Assembly: GCF_000143535.2 (NCBI RefSeq)
Contig: NC_037318.1
Span: 868,001-932,000 of the forward strand
Direction: 5' to 3'
Length of the DNA: 64,000 nt
Origin: Botrytis cinerea B05.10
Taxonomy: Eukaryota > Ascomycota > Leotiomycetes > Helotiales > Sclerotiniaceae
Shown here: piece by piece, positions 22,870 through 34,900 of the stretch
Numbering within the stretch: the first letter of the stretch is position 1
How the letters are laid out: the number at the start of each line of letters is the position of its first letter
Program-made: the position numbers and the translations under genes
Notes under the pieces: generated by a model
Seen by the model: only the letters and a program-made list of their open reading frames with translations
What the model was told of the DNA's origin: nothing
Databases searched by the model: none

Positions 22870-24776
22870 CTCAAGGATATGCAGCACGGTCCAGTTTTAT
22901 TAATGTAGAACAAGTACCGCTGCAAAAAGCAAATGGCTCTACAGTGAGGTGAGGTGAGGCGAGGTCAGGGTTTGGCAAGATTACCAGAATTCGGAAATAT
23001 CAGCAAATATAAGTGTCGATAACATTGGAAATTGAAGGAGAATGTCAATCTGTCATGAAGTAGAGGGAAGACAACTTCTCCAGTATTAAAGGGGGCAGGC
23101 AGTTTGCCTTGATTATTAGATGCCACTTAAATAAGGACCTAACCTCTCGGACTCTGGCTTTGCCGTTCAAACATATGGAAAGAGAAGCCGCATTCATTGA
23201 TGTTTCAACCAATGAGCGTTTCTAGAATGTTGGTATGATGTTGCTGTCTCTGAGTCTTGTTCCGATGGCCAAACCATACAAAACGTCTCGAGTTTGGTTT
23301 TATGTGCATGGCAATTACTACCATACAGAGAGTGCGGTTGAATCTCAAAATGCCCCAGAACCACTGTGGGAGTTCATATATCGATGGCAACTTCTCATAA
23401 CCATCGAATAAAATTATTCTGAGAAACTTGTTCGATATCTAAACGACTTTCTTATTGAATACGTCCACGACATCTGGAACACATTTTTCAATCGATTTGC
23501 TGTTGATTATTGGAAACAGTGAGTTGTGATTGATTTTGGTGAGGAAATTCGGCAGATCTCAAACACAGCTGACCCTCATCGACCACAAGCCTGAGTACAC
23601 ACCGTCCGTAATTGCTAGGGAATGGCAACGTTACGAGATGGTAATTGGCAAGACGAGCCGGGCGTTCGTTCTTTGATAGAGTGCCTACTTGGGATGGGAG
23701 AAAGTGATGGGTATCCCTTTGCCACAGATGTACGAAATCGAAATGAATGACGTCCGCAGTATTGCACATTCTGTAATTTATTTCGAATTCGTTTTCGTAT
23801 TGCATGTACTCTGGGAAAAACATCACATCTTATTGGATGTTTTACCCTCAGTCGATCGTAACAACAAGGCTACTCTACTACTTGCAGGACCGTGTTGTTC
23901 ACATTTCTTGTAGATCATCTCTAGCTTGCCGTTGCAGCGTGCTTCGGATATCGAGTAGCCGGTCTTAACCACAGCTTTGCTGGTTTGAAAAACGTGCTCA
24001 AGAACTTAATTGTTGAGACAGGTCAATGACATGCATGTCGTGTTGGCAGAGCAGAGAGTTGGCTTACGAAAGGAGACATTTCAAGCAACGTATATCAAAA
24101 AATAGAATGGACATCTGAACGTCAAGTCGCTATGAAGATCGATTCGTTCAAGCACCCACGCTTTGTTGACTTTTCAAAGTTTTGCGAATACAGTAGATAG
24201 ATATAAGTTATGTTCTTTGAGCGGATTAGAAAAGTCTTCACCAAAGAAATCTCACGTTCCGACAATACACCAATCTCAACACCCGAAATAGACATATCGC
24301 AATGTCACCATGTCGTAAGAAGGCTGACAATTGCATCTAAATAATTGAAGCCATTCATTTGAAACATTTGAAGCTTGACGCTTGCCGTCGCGATGACTTT
24401 GGGCTTCCAACCGCAAATTATCATTCTCATCGAATCCTGAAAGGTCCAGATATAAACTCGAGATTCAAACAATCTTTTAGGCTTTGCGTTCCGGTTTTGG
24501 TTTGGTTCTGTGATTCGAGAGTGAGCCTGAATCTAGATCAACTTTTACACATACCGTGATAGGATAGCCCTCTAACATTGTTCGTTTTGATACTTGTCTC
24601 CTCATTTTGGCCATGGCACGTGCTTTGCATTAACACGTGATTCGGTTTATCCCAAAGCGGCATGGCCTAGTCCGAAGCGAGCCCACCAAACTTCAGTTTC
24701 CCAAAATTCCCAGAAATCTTATCAACGACGATACTAACAACAATCTATCCCAGCGACCACCAGATAAATCGCCAAG
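22870..24776. other. Intergenic region between the divergent P450 and eL42 genes
   Basis: 1.9 kb without recognised coding sequence; only short open frames with no domain character. The eL42 promoter occupies the right end. Confidence 0.55.
24617..24639. promoter_or_regulatory. Two CACGTG palindromes upstream of the eL42 gene
   Basis: Perfect CACGTG at 24617-24622 and 24634-24639, spaced 17 bp start to start and about 140-160 bp before the ATG. CACGTG is the core site of bHLH factors such as Cbf1, which is known to act at ribosomal protein promoters in several ascomycetes. Use of these sites here is inference. Confidence 0.5.
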
Positions 24777-25597
24777 ATGGTATGTTATATTTCAGTTTAC
24801 TGTTGAATTGTTGAGTTCATTTGAAGTTCGGAGGAGAGACTGCTTGGGATTGTTGGAAAGCGAAGAACAAGAATTTCAAAAGAAGATTTGCGACATTTCG
24901 ATCGAAAGCGAGAAACGATGGATGATGGACTGGAATACGGCATCGGGCGCAAATCAAGCTATCATCAAGTTACCGAGTGGACCGTTCATCACTACGTGTT
25001 TCCGCAACACGACCACTTCACACGCAATTCTCAATACACGCTGAACGATGGTCAATCTTGTCGAGGGGGTGGCGGAACTATTTGAAGCAGCACTATAGCA
25101 GAATGATTTTCTCGAGCTGGATTAAGGCTGACTTTTTTTTTTCCTCCGTAGGTCAACGTCCCAAAGACCAGACGCACTTACTGCAAAGGCAAGGATTGCC
25201 GCAAGCACACCCAACACAAGGTCACCCAATACAAGGCCGGAAAGGTACAATCATCGCCCGACGTGTCGAAATCGATTAGAATTAACAGGTTGGATTAGGC
25301 TTCGTTGTTCGCTCAGGGAAAGCGTCGTTATGACCGAAAGCAATCTGGTTATGGTGGTCAGACAAAACCAGTTTTCCACAAGAAAGCAAAGACCACAAAG
25401 AAGGTTGTGTTGAGATTGGAGTGCACATCTTGCAAGACAAAGGCACAGTTGGCATTGAAGCGTTGCAAGCACTTCGAGCTTGGGTATGAGATCCCTATTT
25501 CAATTGCGTTCAGCAAAATGCGCAGTAAATCGAACTACAGAGCTAACAATTTGATAGTGGTGACAAGAAGACCAAGGGTGCTGCATTGGTATTCTAG
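24777..25597 (+). CDS. RPL44: 60S ribosomal protein eL42 (L44/L36a)
   Basis: Four exons: 24777-24779, 25152-25244, 25299-25483, 25558-25597; 106 residues, exactly the family length. The first coding exon is the ATG alone, split from the rest by a 372-bp intron, by far the longest in the window. The protein starts [20 protein letters not shown] and has the zinc-binding Cys pairs C12/C17 and CTSCK...KRCKHFEL of the L44e fold, ending [12 protein letters not shown]. It sits at the E-site of the large subunit and contacts the deacylated tRNA end. Residue 56 is Pro ([11 protein letters not shown]), the state associated with cycloheximide sensitivity in yeasts. The gene is convergent with the 2H phosphoesterase downstream. 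Confidence 0.97.
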
Positions 25598-26441
25598 ATT
25601 TGTGCATGCTACGACAATTCTGTTTTCATCGGGGACAAATGGATGGCTCAAAGGATTTTGCGAGGAACATACACAATACACTCAATGGTTGAGTGATGGG
25701 GCGCGGGAGAAAATGATGTGGTTGTACTCCTCGTACCTCATCCAAAGTTACCAAATGAAACATAGCAAAGTCTGCTGATGACATACCATTCTGGAAGTTT
25801 CTTGCGTGATATAGTGCTTGAAAATATTTGCAGCCATTTGCGTATGCGTGACTGGGCTTTTACATGGTTTTGAAGTGGACAATATGAATGCTTGTTATAA
25901 ACAATCTGTCTGCCATTTCTTGTGCTAACGATGGGTGATTTCATTTGGCGCACACAAGTTTTCCTGATAGTGCTGCATTCCGGTCTTGAGTACGACCTAA
26001 ACGTGTCATTGCGATGCCACCTAACTCCTAGGACTGGAAATACAGCAGCGTTTTCTTTAGCTTTAACTTAAATCGACATACAAGCATTGGGCTTTTACTG
26101 TAATAGCAGCCTTCAGAAGTTCTATTATGTATGGGCTAATAAAATGACTTTGCAAATTTGTATCTGGGCACTGTTCACGCTTAGTTCATGGGAGACTAGA
26201 TTGCCTGATGTCACTACTTTAAGCTAGAACTTTGATGACATAGTTCTGTACCGGGGTCTTACCCAGAATATGGGGTTCCTAAGGGATCTTTATGATCGAT
26301 TACATTGAGATTATGATATAGTTAGTTGTGTGTTTGACGACCTTGTCCATAAGCTTTTTAATATTTATGGAAAAGGCAAACATTGTGATATCACTTGTTG
26401 CCAGTTTTTGTTGTCGACTAGGAGCACGTCATGGACTACAC
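25598..26441. other. Intergenic region between convergent genes
   Basis: 840 bp of AT-rich sequence, presumably 3' UTRs and terminators of the eL42 and 2H phosphoesterase genes. Nothing specific recognised. Confidence 0.6.
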
Positions 26442-27792
26442 TTAGAACCCCTTTCCTAACATCACCGTCTCCCCCCCTCCATACCACAATTGGCCTCTCC
26501 TACAATCCAAACCTTTTTCCTGTCCTACCACCCACTCTCCATTCTCATTCCTGCCTGCCCCCTCACGTGGCCAATATTCCTCTTTGAGCCATACATTGAT
26601 TTCCTCAATCAAGTCAATCCAAGCCTGTCGTTTTTCAGGCGTATCGTGATCTTCCTGCGTGAGAAATCGACCAACTGTGATATGTGAACTGGGGACTACG
26701 TAACGGGAGTCAACAGAGATGCCTGTAGATCGGGCAATGGTGAACATAGATTGGCGAAGATGGTGGTAGGTGAACGAATCATCCTGGGCAGTTCTGGGAT
26801 TGCGAGATGATGGCTCAGCATTTGAGCTAAGCGATTCTCCTGCCGCGGGAAGAAATGAGAGGGCAACTGCGGCGGCATCATAGGACAGCATGGGCTTGAT
26901 AAGGCGTGCACGGTGTTGGAGGGGGTAGTCGGTCATGGTTGATATGGTGGATGTACCAAGTTGGTTGAGAATGGAGGTTATTTCTGGGGAGGTTAGGGAA
27001 TGGGTTATCTCAAGTGCAGTGAGATGGCACTTGAGCTGGGGCATAAGCCAGAGCTCTGATATTACGTCAGTGTCAGGGACAATGTGGGTATCGTGAGACT
27101 AGAGGGCAAGCGTAGATTGTCACATACTCGGAGCCAAAGCAAGTAGCTTTTGTTGAATTGTCCCAACCACTACATTATGGCAAAGTCAGTGGTGCATGTC
27201 AAAGAACGACTCTGGAGGACAAGGGGTCATATGCAGATACATCAAGGTGCAGTTTTTCAATTGAAGAATAGAATTAGGCAGTAAAGAATTAAGATGTAGC
27301 AAACAGATTAAGCTTACATGCTTTAATGTGTTGCGGAGGACGCGCCCAGAATACTAAGCAATGTCTGGGATCCTCAAAACCAGGCTCAATATTGGGATTC
27401 TCTAGCTTTTGCAGAACGGTATCCAGTATCATTTCTTGGAAATCGGGAGCCAGTATCTTTGCTTTCTGTTGAGCATTGCGAGTTTCTCGGTGAGTTGCAT
27501 ACTTAGCTTGTATTTCTACCTGAAATGGGGATCAGTCCAAAACGCGCAAAACGAATATCGTGGGTATCTCGTGCATGTGTTCAAGATTCGTATGTTACAC
27601 CCAAATACAATTGTAGTGTTGCTCGTCTGATGGGATAAATGGGGTTGAGAGTGGAAATGTAAATACCGGGTCGTCGTGGCATGCCTCGATCAAAGCATCA
27701 TATGGATTGGCATATTTCGCAGTGTCAATACCTGAAAGATCCTCGAATTTGTTCTTCGAGTCCGCCGAGCCAGCGAGTGTTATAGGAGCCAT
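26442..27792 (-). CDS. 2H phosphoesterase superfamily protein (RNA ligase/cyclic phosphodiesterase-like)
   Basis: Four minus-strand exons: 27792-27667, 27519-27318, 27169-27128, 27055-26442; 327 residues. Two His-x-Thr motifs, the catalytic signature of the 2H fold, are present: KCHLTALEIT at about residue 138 and SSHITVGRFL about a hundred residues later. 2H enzymes open cyclic phosphates or trim RNA 3' ends; which substrate this one uses cannot be told. The conserved-looking block FEDPRHCLVFWARPPQHIKA just before the first motif is split by an intron at its end. Introns 1 and 2 (147 and 148 bp) are longer than usual for this window. The ATG at 27792 (MAPITLAGSADS) was chosen as the first in-frame ATG; the frame stays open upstream without another one. 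Confidence 0.82.
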
Positions 27793-30700
27793 TTCTAATT
27801 TGGGCAAAGGTAGAGGTCGTTTGTGCAAGAAAGCAAGTATAGTTGACCAGTGTAACTGTGATTGATTCTCAAGTAACAATTGTCTCCTGGATCTATTCGT
27901 AATAAAAACTTCTCCTGAAAAATTCGTAAGACTCTATAAGTGGGATACATACGATGTATAATCATGTGCTTGATCTACTGTCTATGAAGTGAAGTGACTG
28001 GAGTGGGGATTAACTTCGGAAAGATCCGAAGTGACCTCCAGAAGCTCGGGCCCCTATCTTTGCTGTTTCGATTTTGTCAAACCATCTAACAAATTTACAA
28101 CTTTTTTCATCAAACAACTCGAAGTCAATGCTCTATGCAACAATTATCACCACTTGTATTGCTCCTGTTATGTACTGTTTGGCACAAGAAGAATGTTAGC
28201 TCTCTCACCACCAGCAACTTGTCTGAAGAGGGTCTTTCCCTTTGACATCTAGATGACAATTGCGAGTTTAGAAGACAGAGAAAGGAGTGAAAGTTCAACA
28301 GTCTTTCGACCAGTCCCCCATATTACAGGGAGATATCAAGGGCTTTCCATTCTGAATACATCTTCTGATGGCTCTCTCTTCTGAAATTTCAAGATGCTCT
28401 TGCAAAATGGGAATGTGGGTTTGCATGCTCATTCACTTACCATCGGCCTTTTGGATTTTTCTACCCGACCAGCTCCAGACCTCCTCAAAGTTGCAGAAAG
28501 GTGGAGAGCTCACTCTGTTAGTCACTTCCTTTTGGCAAACCTTTGTTTGAAACAAACTACTTCTCTTAATCGTGTTGCTTTCAGAGGCTATTATCTCTTT
28601 AGGCACTTATGCTATTGTCTATTTCTAGGTGGCATTTCATGCAATTTACTTCTGAAAATGAAATAGATTACCTTGAGGTGTTAAGCCCTGAATAACAGTA
28701 TGATTCTGTAGGATGGTCAATCACTACTGGCTAATGATCATTATTCCCCTCACTTCTGTTGTCGTCACAGAATGTGTCAGAGGCATACTTTCATGTCTGG
28801 CACATTTCTTTGAAGCCACTTCATCTTACATTAACGAACATCAAGGATGCTCACTCGTTGAAGCTTATTCGAATCATGACTTTTCCTGCAGCAGCTTTGC
28901 AATACATCCGATCCCTCTTAAAGGAAAGAGCCAGCTATATAGCGGTATTTACCATTCCTCATCATACATCAGATTTTCCCTCACACGGTCTGAGTCATGA
29001 GACTTGTACAGGTCTATCAGCATCCTCGTCAGCCCCAATACTTTATTTTCAAGGGTTCTTGATGCGTGGAATTGATCCATCGCAGTTGTTTCATGTCAAA
29101 TCTAATTTCAGCAAACACGCGGTTGCGCCTTGACTGTCAATCAAGGATGCAAAAAATTTCGTTGCTCACACAGTACACACCTCTCTCATTAGCTTGACAC
29201 TGTTTAACCGTCAACCTGCAGAAGGCACGATATTCTGATGCTATATCTTTGGACTTCGTGTAAGGACTAGAGCTATGGCAGCTACTACCCTCGAACTTAG
29301 AACACTCGATCAAGAAACCTCGGCAGTTCACATGGGGACCTTGATATGACGAAAACTACGGTGGGAAAGATGGACTGCGAGTCTAAAATCGAACTTTTCC
29401 CACACTACCTTATAGTTATGGTCATCAGGTGTTGGAAAATCGCAGCTTGACGGAAATATAAGAATAGCAAACGCGTTACTTTGAAATCTGGTGTCTCTCC
29501 TCCTGCCAATGAAGATTTGGATATCTGTCAGCATATTGAGAAATTGTGGAACAACTGACATCATCCTGTCAAATCCTTAGTTATATGGATCGCAGAAGCA
29601 AATCTAATCCAAGCACATCGCTAGGTATTTCTTTGTACATTGCCGCTACTATCACTAGCCAAGTGAAGATTCTCTCCGATGGCCTCGCAGAATTGCGGCA
29701 CCGCGGTGTATATCATAGCCATACGTCTTTCGAGCTGCCACTTGATAGACATCGCTCTTGCCGATTTCCACCCCCAGATCTAAAACGAATAGGAATTGAT
29801 TGCATGAACTCATGATTTCTAGACTTTCTGTGGCTTGGCGAACTCTATACTTTGGCATACTTGTTCAAACCCAATAGAAGCGGCAAGATAATGAACATGA
29901 GATGATAGAGACCTGTACTCCGCAAATTCTAGGCACAAAGAGTAACCTCGGGAAAGAGTAGCTTAGTAGCTTTTTGTCATCCAGTCGTTTCCCTTATGAA
30001 AACACTGACTTTTCCAACTGTTATAGACAAGTCAGATCCACCAAATGGCAAACTTGAAAGGAATCAGAAGGAGGTACAAACCCCATTACTGGATTGCCCC
30101 TCCAGCTCCAAGCCGACTAAAGACAAATAAAAAAACTCAGACCAACCATTACAGAAAGATTTCTGGAAAGAGGGTTTCTTGGCTCATCTATTCAAAGTAG
30201 TCAGGCTTTTCTTGTTTATTTACATGTTATGCGGTGGGTATTAGGCAAAGACAATGTGTGAAAGGTATCATGCCGATTGTTTCCCCATGCAGGCTCTTTC
30301 GAGAGATTACCTTAGCTATTTGGTGTTGGACACCCACACCATAAAGGCTAGGCTACACAGGAGTCCAGTGTTATAGACAATGCGGTTTCTTTTACAAAGA
30401 ATGGATGGGTTACCACATCACTTACAGTAAAGTGGGGGAAGGGAGAGGGGAGGGGATTATCCTGAAGTATATTTACCAGGTACACTAAAAGTGAGGAGAT
30501 TGAAAGGCTCTCACAGGAGCTAACCCACCTGTATAGCAAGCCATAGGAATAGGGATGCTTCGAACATCACCGTTGTAAGATCGTGGTCTACAGGTATAGC
30601 TGCCTCGAAGGCTGATAGTGTAATGCCAAATATCGGTAGGGCCCATCTGCATATCAAGCTAGAGCCTAGATCGTTGATCTCAACCGAGACCGTGGCTTCG

Positions 30701-31952
30701 GCTCTAGTGCTGTGGTGAAGGCAGAAGCTAGGCAACTCGACGAAAACTTGGAGATGAGATGGGTTGCTCACAGATACAGATAGTGTCTTTCTCCCTTTGC
30801 CGTTCGTGTTATTGTTTTTCATATTGGGTGTTGGCTTAAACTTCAACCTACTTCAATTTTTCGAAACATCAGCCCAGGGAACTGTCGGGGTATACACTTA
30901 CATGTGATAATACTTCATCGATCAATGCTTTGCTATTTTGAGGTCTGATTCACCTCAAATTATTGTCTGCATACCAGTGGCTGTCTTTGGATGAAGCTAA
31001 GCAATGAGAACATAAGCAATATCAAATGAAGGGCAATAATTTCAACCAATTGATAGGTGGACGAGACTGTTTGGCTAAAGGCGGTCAATGCAAATCGCTG
31101 CTGAGCGGGTGCGATCGGGCAAACGGCTCACTTCAGTTACTGCAAATTCTTCCACTCGCGACTTTGAACACACAACCACAAACAAATTCCCACTTTCGAC
31201 GTTTTCACCAAGAACTTCTCCTAGAATTCAAAAATTTCCGCAGCATCATCCTTGATTTTTTCCGATCCTTGGCAAAGCTACGAGAGACGTGGAAGGTAAT
31301 TATCCTTTGCTTATGGGTTTCTGCGACTCTTCCGCATATCACAGTGTACTCCACTTATCCATTTTGCAAATATTTCAAGCAGCCACTGACTGAGTTTCAT
31401 CAATAGTATCACAAAATTACCAAGCTTTATAACTTACGAAATATCATCCATCAGGTCTAGTTCCTTCCTCTAACAACTGGAGAACAACAAGGCGTAAGTC
31501 ATTTCTGTCTTTATACATTTTTCTCATCATGTCTAGTTCCGTCTCTACTCTCTTGCTTCGGCATCAGCCAATACCTCTTTACTACATTCTTTTTAGCCAT
31601 GTATTACCCCTCACATTACCAGGAACATCGTTTTACTATACTGTTTGCATTTTCTTTGCTTGTTCGCATTTCCAAAATGTTGCACTAATTTTGAGCTCTC
31701 CCTCTTCCTTTTCTTCACCATCCTCATTCAGCACCATCAATACCTGCAGTGCAGTTGACAGGTTCTAGCTGCTTGGTATAAAGATAGACCTTGTTTACTA
31801 AATCCTCAACCCGCAAAAGATTTCTTTGGAAAAGTTAACCATTCACCATTTCTCAATCATTCCATCTCTTATCGGGTGTGGTATACTTCTTTGGGGAAGC
31901 AAAACTTTATCTACGTTAACTAACCAGCTTTTTATCAGACGATTTGCTCAAC
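27793..31952. other. 4.2-kb gene-poor region
   Basis: No gene could be modelled with confidence. There are isolated exon-like frames with plausible splice signals, for example 30846-30522 joined to 30451-30348 on the minus strand and 28759-29133 on the plus strand, but no recognisable domain. The last 500 bases before 31953 are CT-rich, like a leader. It may hold a fast-evolving or decayed gene. Confidence 0.45.
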
Positions 31953-34900
31953 ATGGCGAAGAAACGCCAGAAGACTTCGCGTCCAGCACCATGTGTTGAA
32001 GATGGATCCGATTTAGAGGATGAAGATGGCAATGGTGGTATTGATTCAGACGATCAAGCACCAGGTCTTCATGATCAAAAGAGGAGAACCGATGAGAGTA
32101 AACAGTGGAACACCCTCAGCTTCGCGGAGGGAATCGACTCAAGTCTTCCTCCACTTACTACTGCCACGGAATTTATGGAGATCTTGCTTGAAAGATTGTT
32201 GAATGGGGGATTCAAAGACGTTATAAAGCACCTCAATGGTCGGCCTTTGCGCGTCGCCACCGCATGTTCCGGCACTGAAGCACCCATCCTGTTTCTGAAT
32301 TCTTTTTCCGAAGGTAGTATCTCAAAAGATCTTTTTCAATTAAAGTCTAACAATGAAATCTAGGATTAAGGAAAAGAGGTCATGACTTCAGAATTGAGCA
32401 TGTCTTCTCATGTGAAATTGATCCGGCTAAACAATCTTACATTCGTCGAAACTTTCATAATGTTCCTATTCTACGTGATATCACAGAAGTCTTCGAGTGG
32501 GAGGGTAACCCTGAAAAGATAGGTTTTATGTAGGTTGAAGTGTCCGAAAGTTTTGTTCTTGGTTAACATGTTATAGGACTACCGCTTTTGGTAGAACTTA
32601 TGCGCTTCCAGCACCGGGTACAGTTGACGTTATCATCGTTGGTACTTCTTGCACCAGCTATTCCAATTTGAACAACCAAAAGAGTACGGACTTGGAGAGA
32701 GACCAAACTGAGTCATCGCGCACTTTCCGCGCATATGTTTTGCTTGTTAAGTATCTAAAAGCAAAGATCGCTATCAGCGAAAATGTCCTGAGTGGCCCTT
32801 TCGAGGCTATGATTAAAATGCTGGGCGATCACGGTTACATCGGTGGCTCAGCAAACCTCGACAGCAAGCATTATGGCATTCCCCAAACCCGCCAACGCGG
32901 TTATCTCATTGCCCTCCCTGAATCCTCTCTGGGACCCGATGAGATAGAAGAGTATAAACTTATAAAGACATGGAAAATATACTATGCTAACATGAAAGTC
33001 ATGTGTTCGCGCCCTGCTAGCAGTGACGCTGAGCAGTGGATGGAGCCATCTGATTCAAAGGCACTCCGGTCTCAGGTCGAATTTCAAGTTGAATCACGTG
33101 CGGTCGCAAAGTGGGATACGTGCTGTGCGAGGCATTTTGATTATCGCCATGCACAGGGCTTCGGTACTTCTAAGCCTATTACCGATTGGCGCAGTGCGGG
33201 CAACTATTGTCATCCTGATAATTGGCCCCGTAATCTTAAAGGCTTTGTAGAACGTGTTCACGACGTTACTGATGTCAGCCATTTGCGTGGCATATGCCGA
33301 GGTTATGATGACCGTTACCTCAGGTAAGTTTAATACTATCATATTTATGTTGCAAATTACTGATATCATGTCCAGTCGAAACATCGATTTGTCACAAAAC
33401 GTTTATGTTCAGCACGATAACGTGAAGTGCGGTCTATTGCCTTGCTTGACACCAAACGGTGTCATGTTTAATACTGCACGTGGTAGCAAGCTTACTGGTG
33501 AAGAATATCTTCGCCTCCAGGGAATTGATACTAATAGTCTTGAACTTGGTGGTATTTCTCAACAAGACTTGAGAAACCTTGCTGGCAATGCGATGACAGT
33601 CACAGTGGTTGGAAGTGTAACGACGTTCGCGCTTCTTAAGTACTTCTCAAAGCTCACTCCAGGCGATGGCGTCAAAATTCCAGCCCAGGACATAGTGAAA
33701 CAGAGTTTCCGTGGCGGAGAAGACATGCTCAACTCATATGAAGATATTACGGTTGTTCGGCGGCCTTTGACTTTTGGAGAATGTGTTCATCTCGTCGAGT
33801 CTTCTGCAAAATACTGCTATTGCGAAGCACAAACTGATATATCACGATCGTCAATTGTCAAATGCAAGAACTGTGGGCATGTTTCATGTACTAACTGTGG
33901 GATTAAGCCGCGTCATGCCTATGAGCCTTTGGATCTCTACATTGGCCCTCGAGGTACCAAGGGTATTACTCCTCGTATTTCGCCTTCGTCCATCGAGTTC
34001 AATATTGCTGAACGTCTGCCAATGATGGTTTCAATATCAGGGTTGTTCGCCTCGGACTGCCAAGTGTTATCGATTCTCGAAGAAGTTGCTACTGGTGACA
34101 TTGATCATAATCAGTGGGCTGCCTTGCGTAATTCTTTTTTAAATTGCCTACAATCCATAGTCAAGTTTCAGAAGCCGGTCCGATCTTTTGCTTGGAATTT
34201 TACATGGCTTTCGGAGCACGCCAGATTGGAGTTATCTCTTAGCAACGACAAGATTCAATGGGTTCTGTACGCTTTGCCACCTCCTACGGCGGCTGTTAAC
34301 AGTTCGTTGAGGAGATATCTTACAAAATTTCCTCTCGCAAGAACAGTCCCTATTAACGCGTCTGATGACAGCTCAAGAACCATATTCGATTGCACATGGC
34401 AGATATGGCAGCCAAAGATTCGCACCGCTCAGGCGACTATCAGCTATGGAGGCGACCTCATTTCGACTTACGAAAGCTCAATCGATCTTCCTGCCTGGAA
34501 AGGAGATTTTATATTCTCAAAGAAAACCATCCAGGTCCTAGATGATCATCCCGCGTTCGGGGAAATCAATGGTGTTTATATAGCGCATCCGGAATGTCAA
34601 CAGGCTTTTAATAGCTACCATTCCAAGAATGGCACTGCCGGAGGAGATAATCAAATACATTTTTTCTTCGATCATGAAGGAGGCACAGGGGACTGGAACA
34701 AGCATGGGTTTGTCTTCACTTACGATCAAACACGCAAAGAATTTGGAGTATGCAGACAAATCATTGCTTCGCTTTGCACCTCGTGGGAACAGCCCATAGC
34801 AAAAAAACTTAATGGTGCTACTTATCAATATGGAGATACCGTGTACAAAAGTCTTCCCTTGCTAAAAGAAGGAATGAGTGAAGTTGTCGAGATTACCTCC

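Noticed and set aside
24880..25050. Possible box C/D snoRNA in the long eL42 intron (ATGATGG and CTGA elements)
   Set aside because: The C-box match is imperfect and no flanking terminal stem could be found; needs a covariance search.
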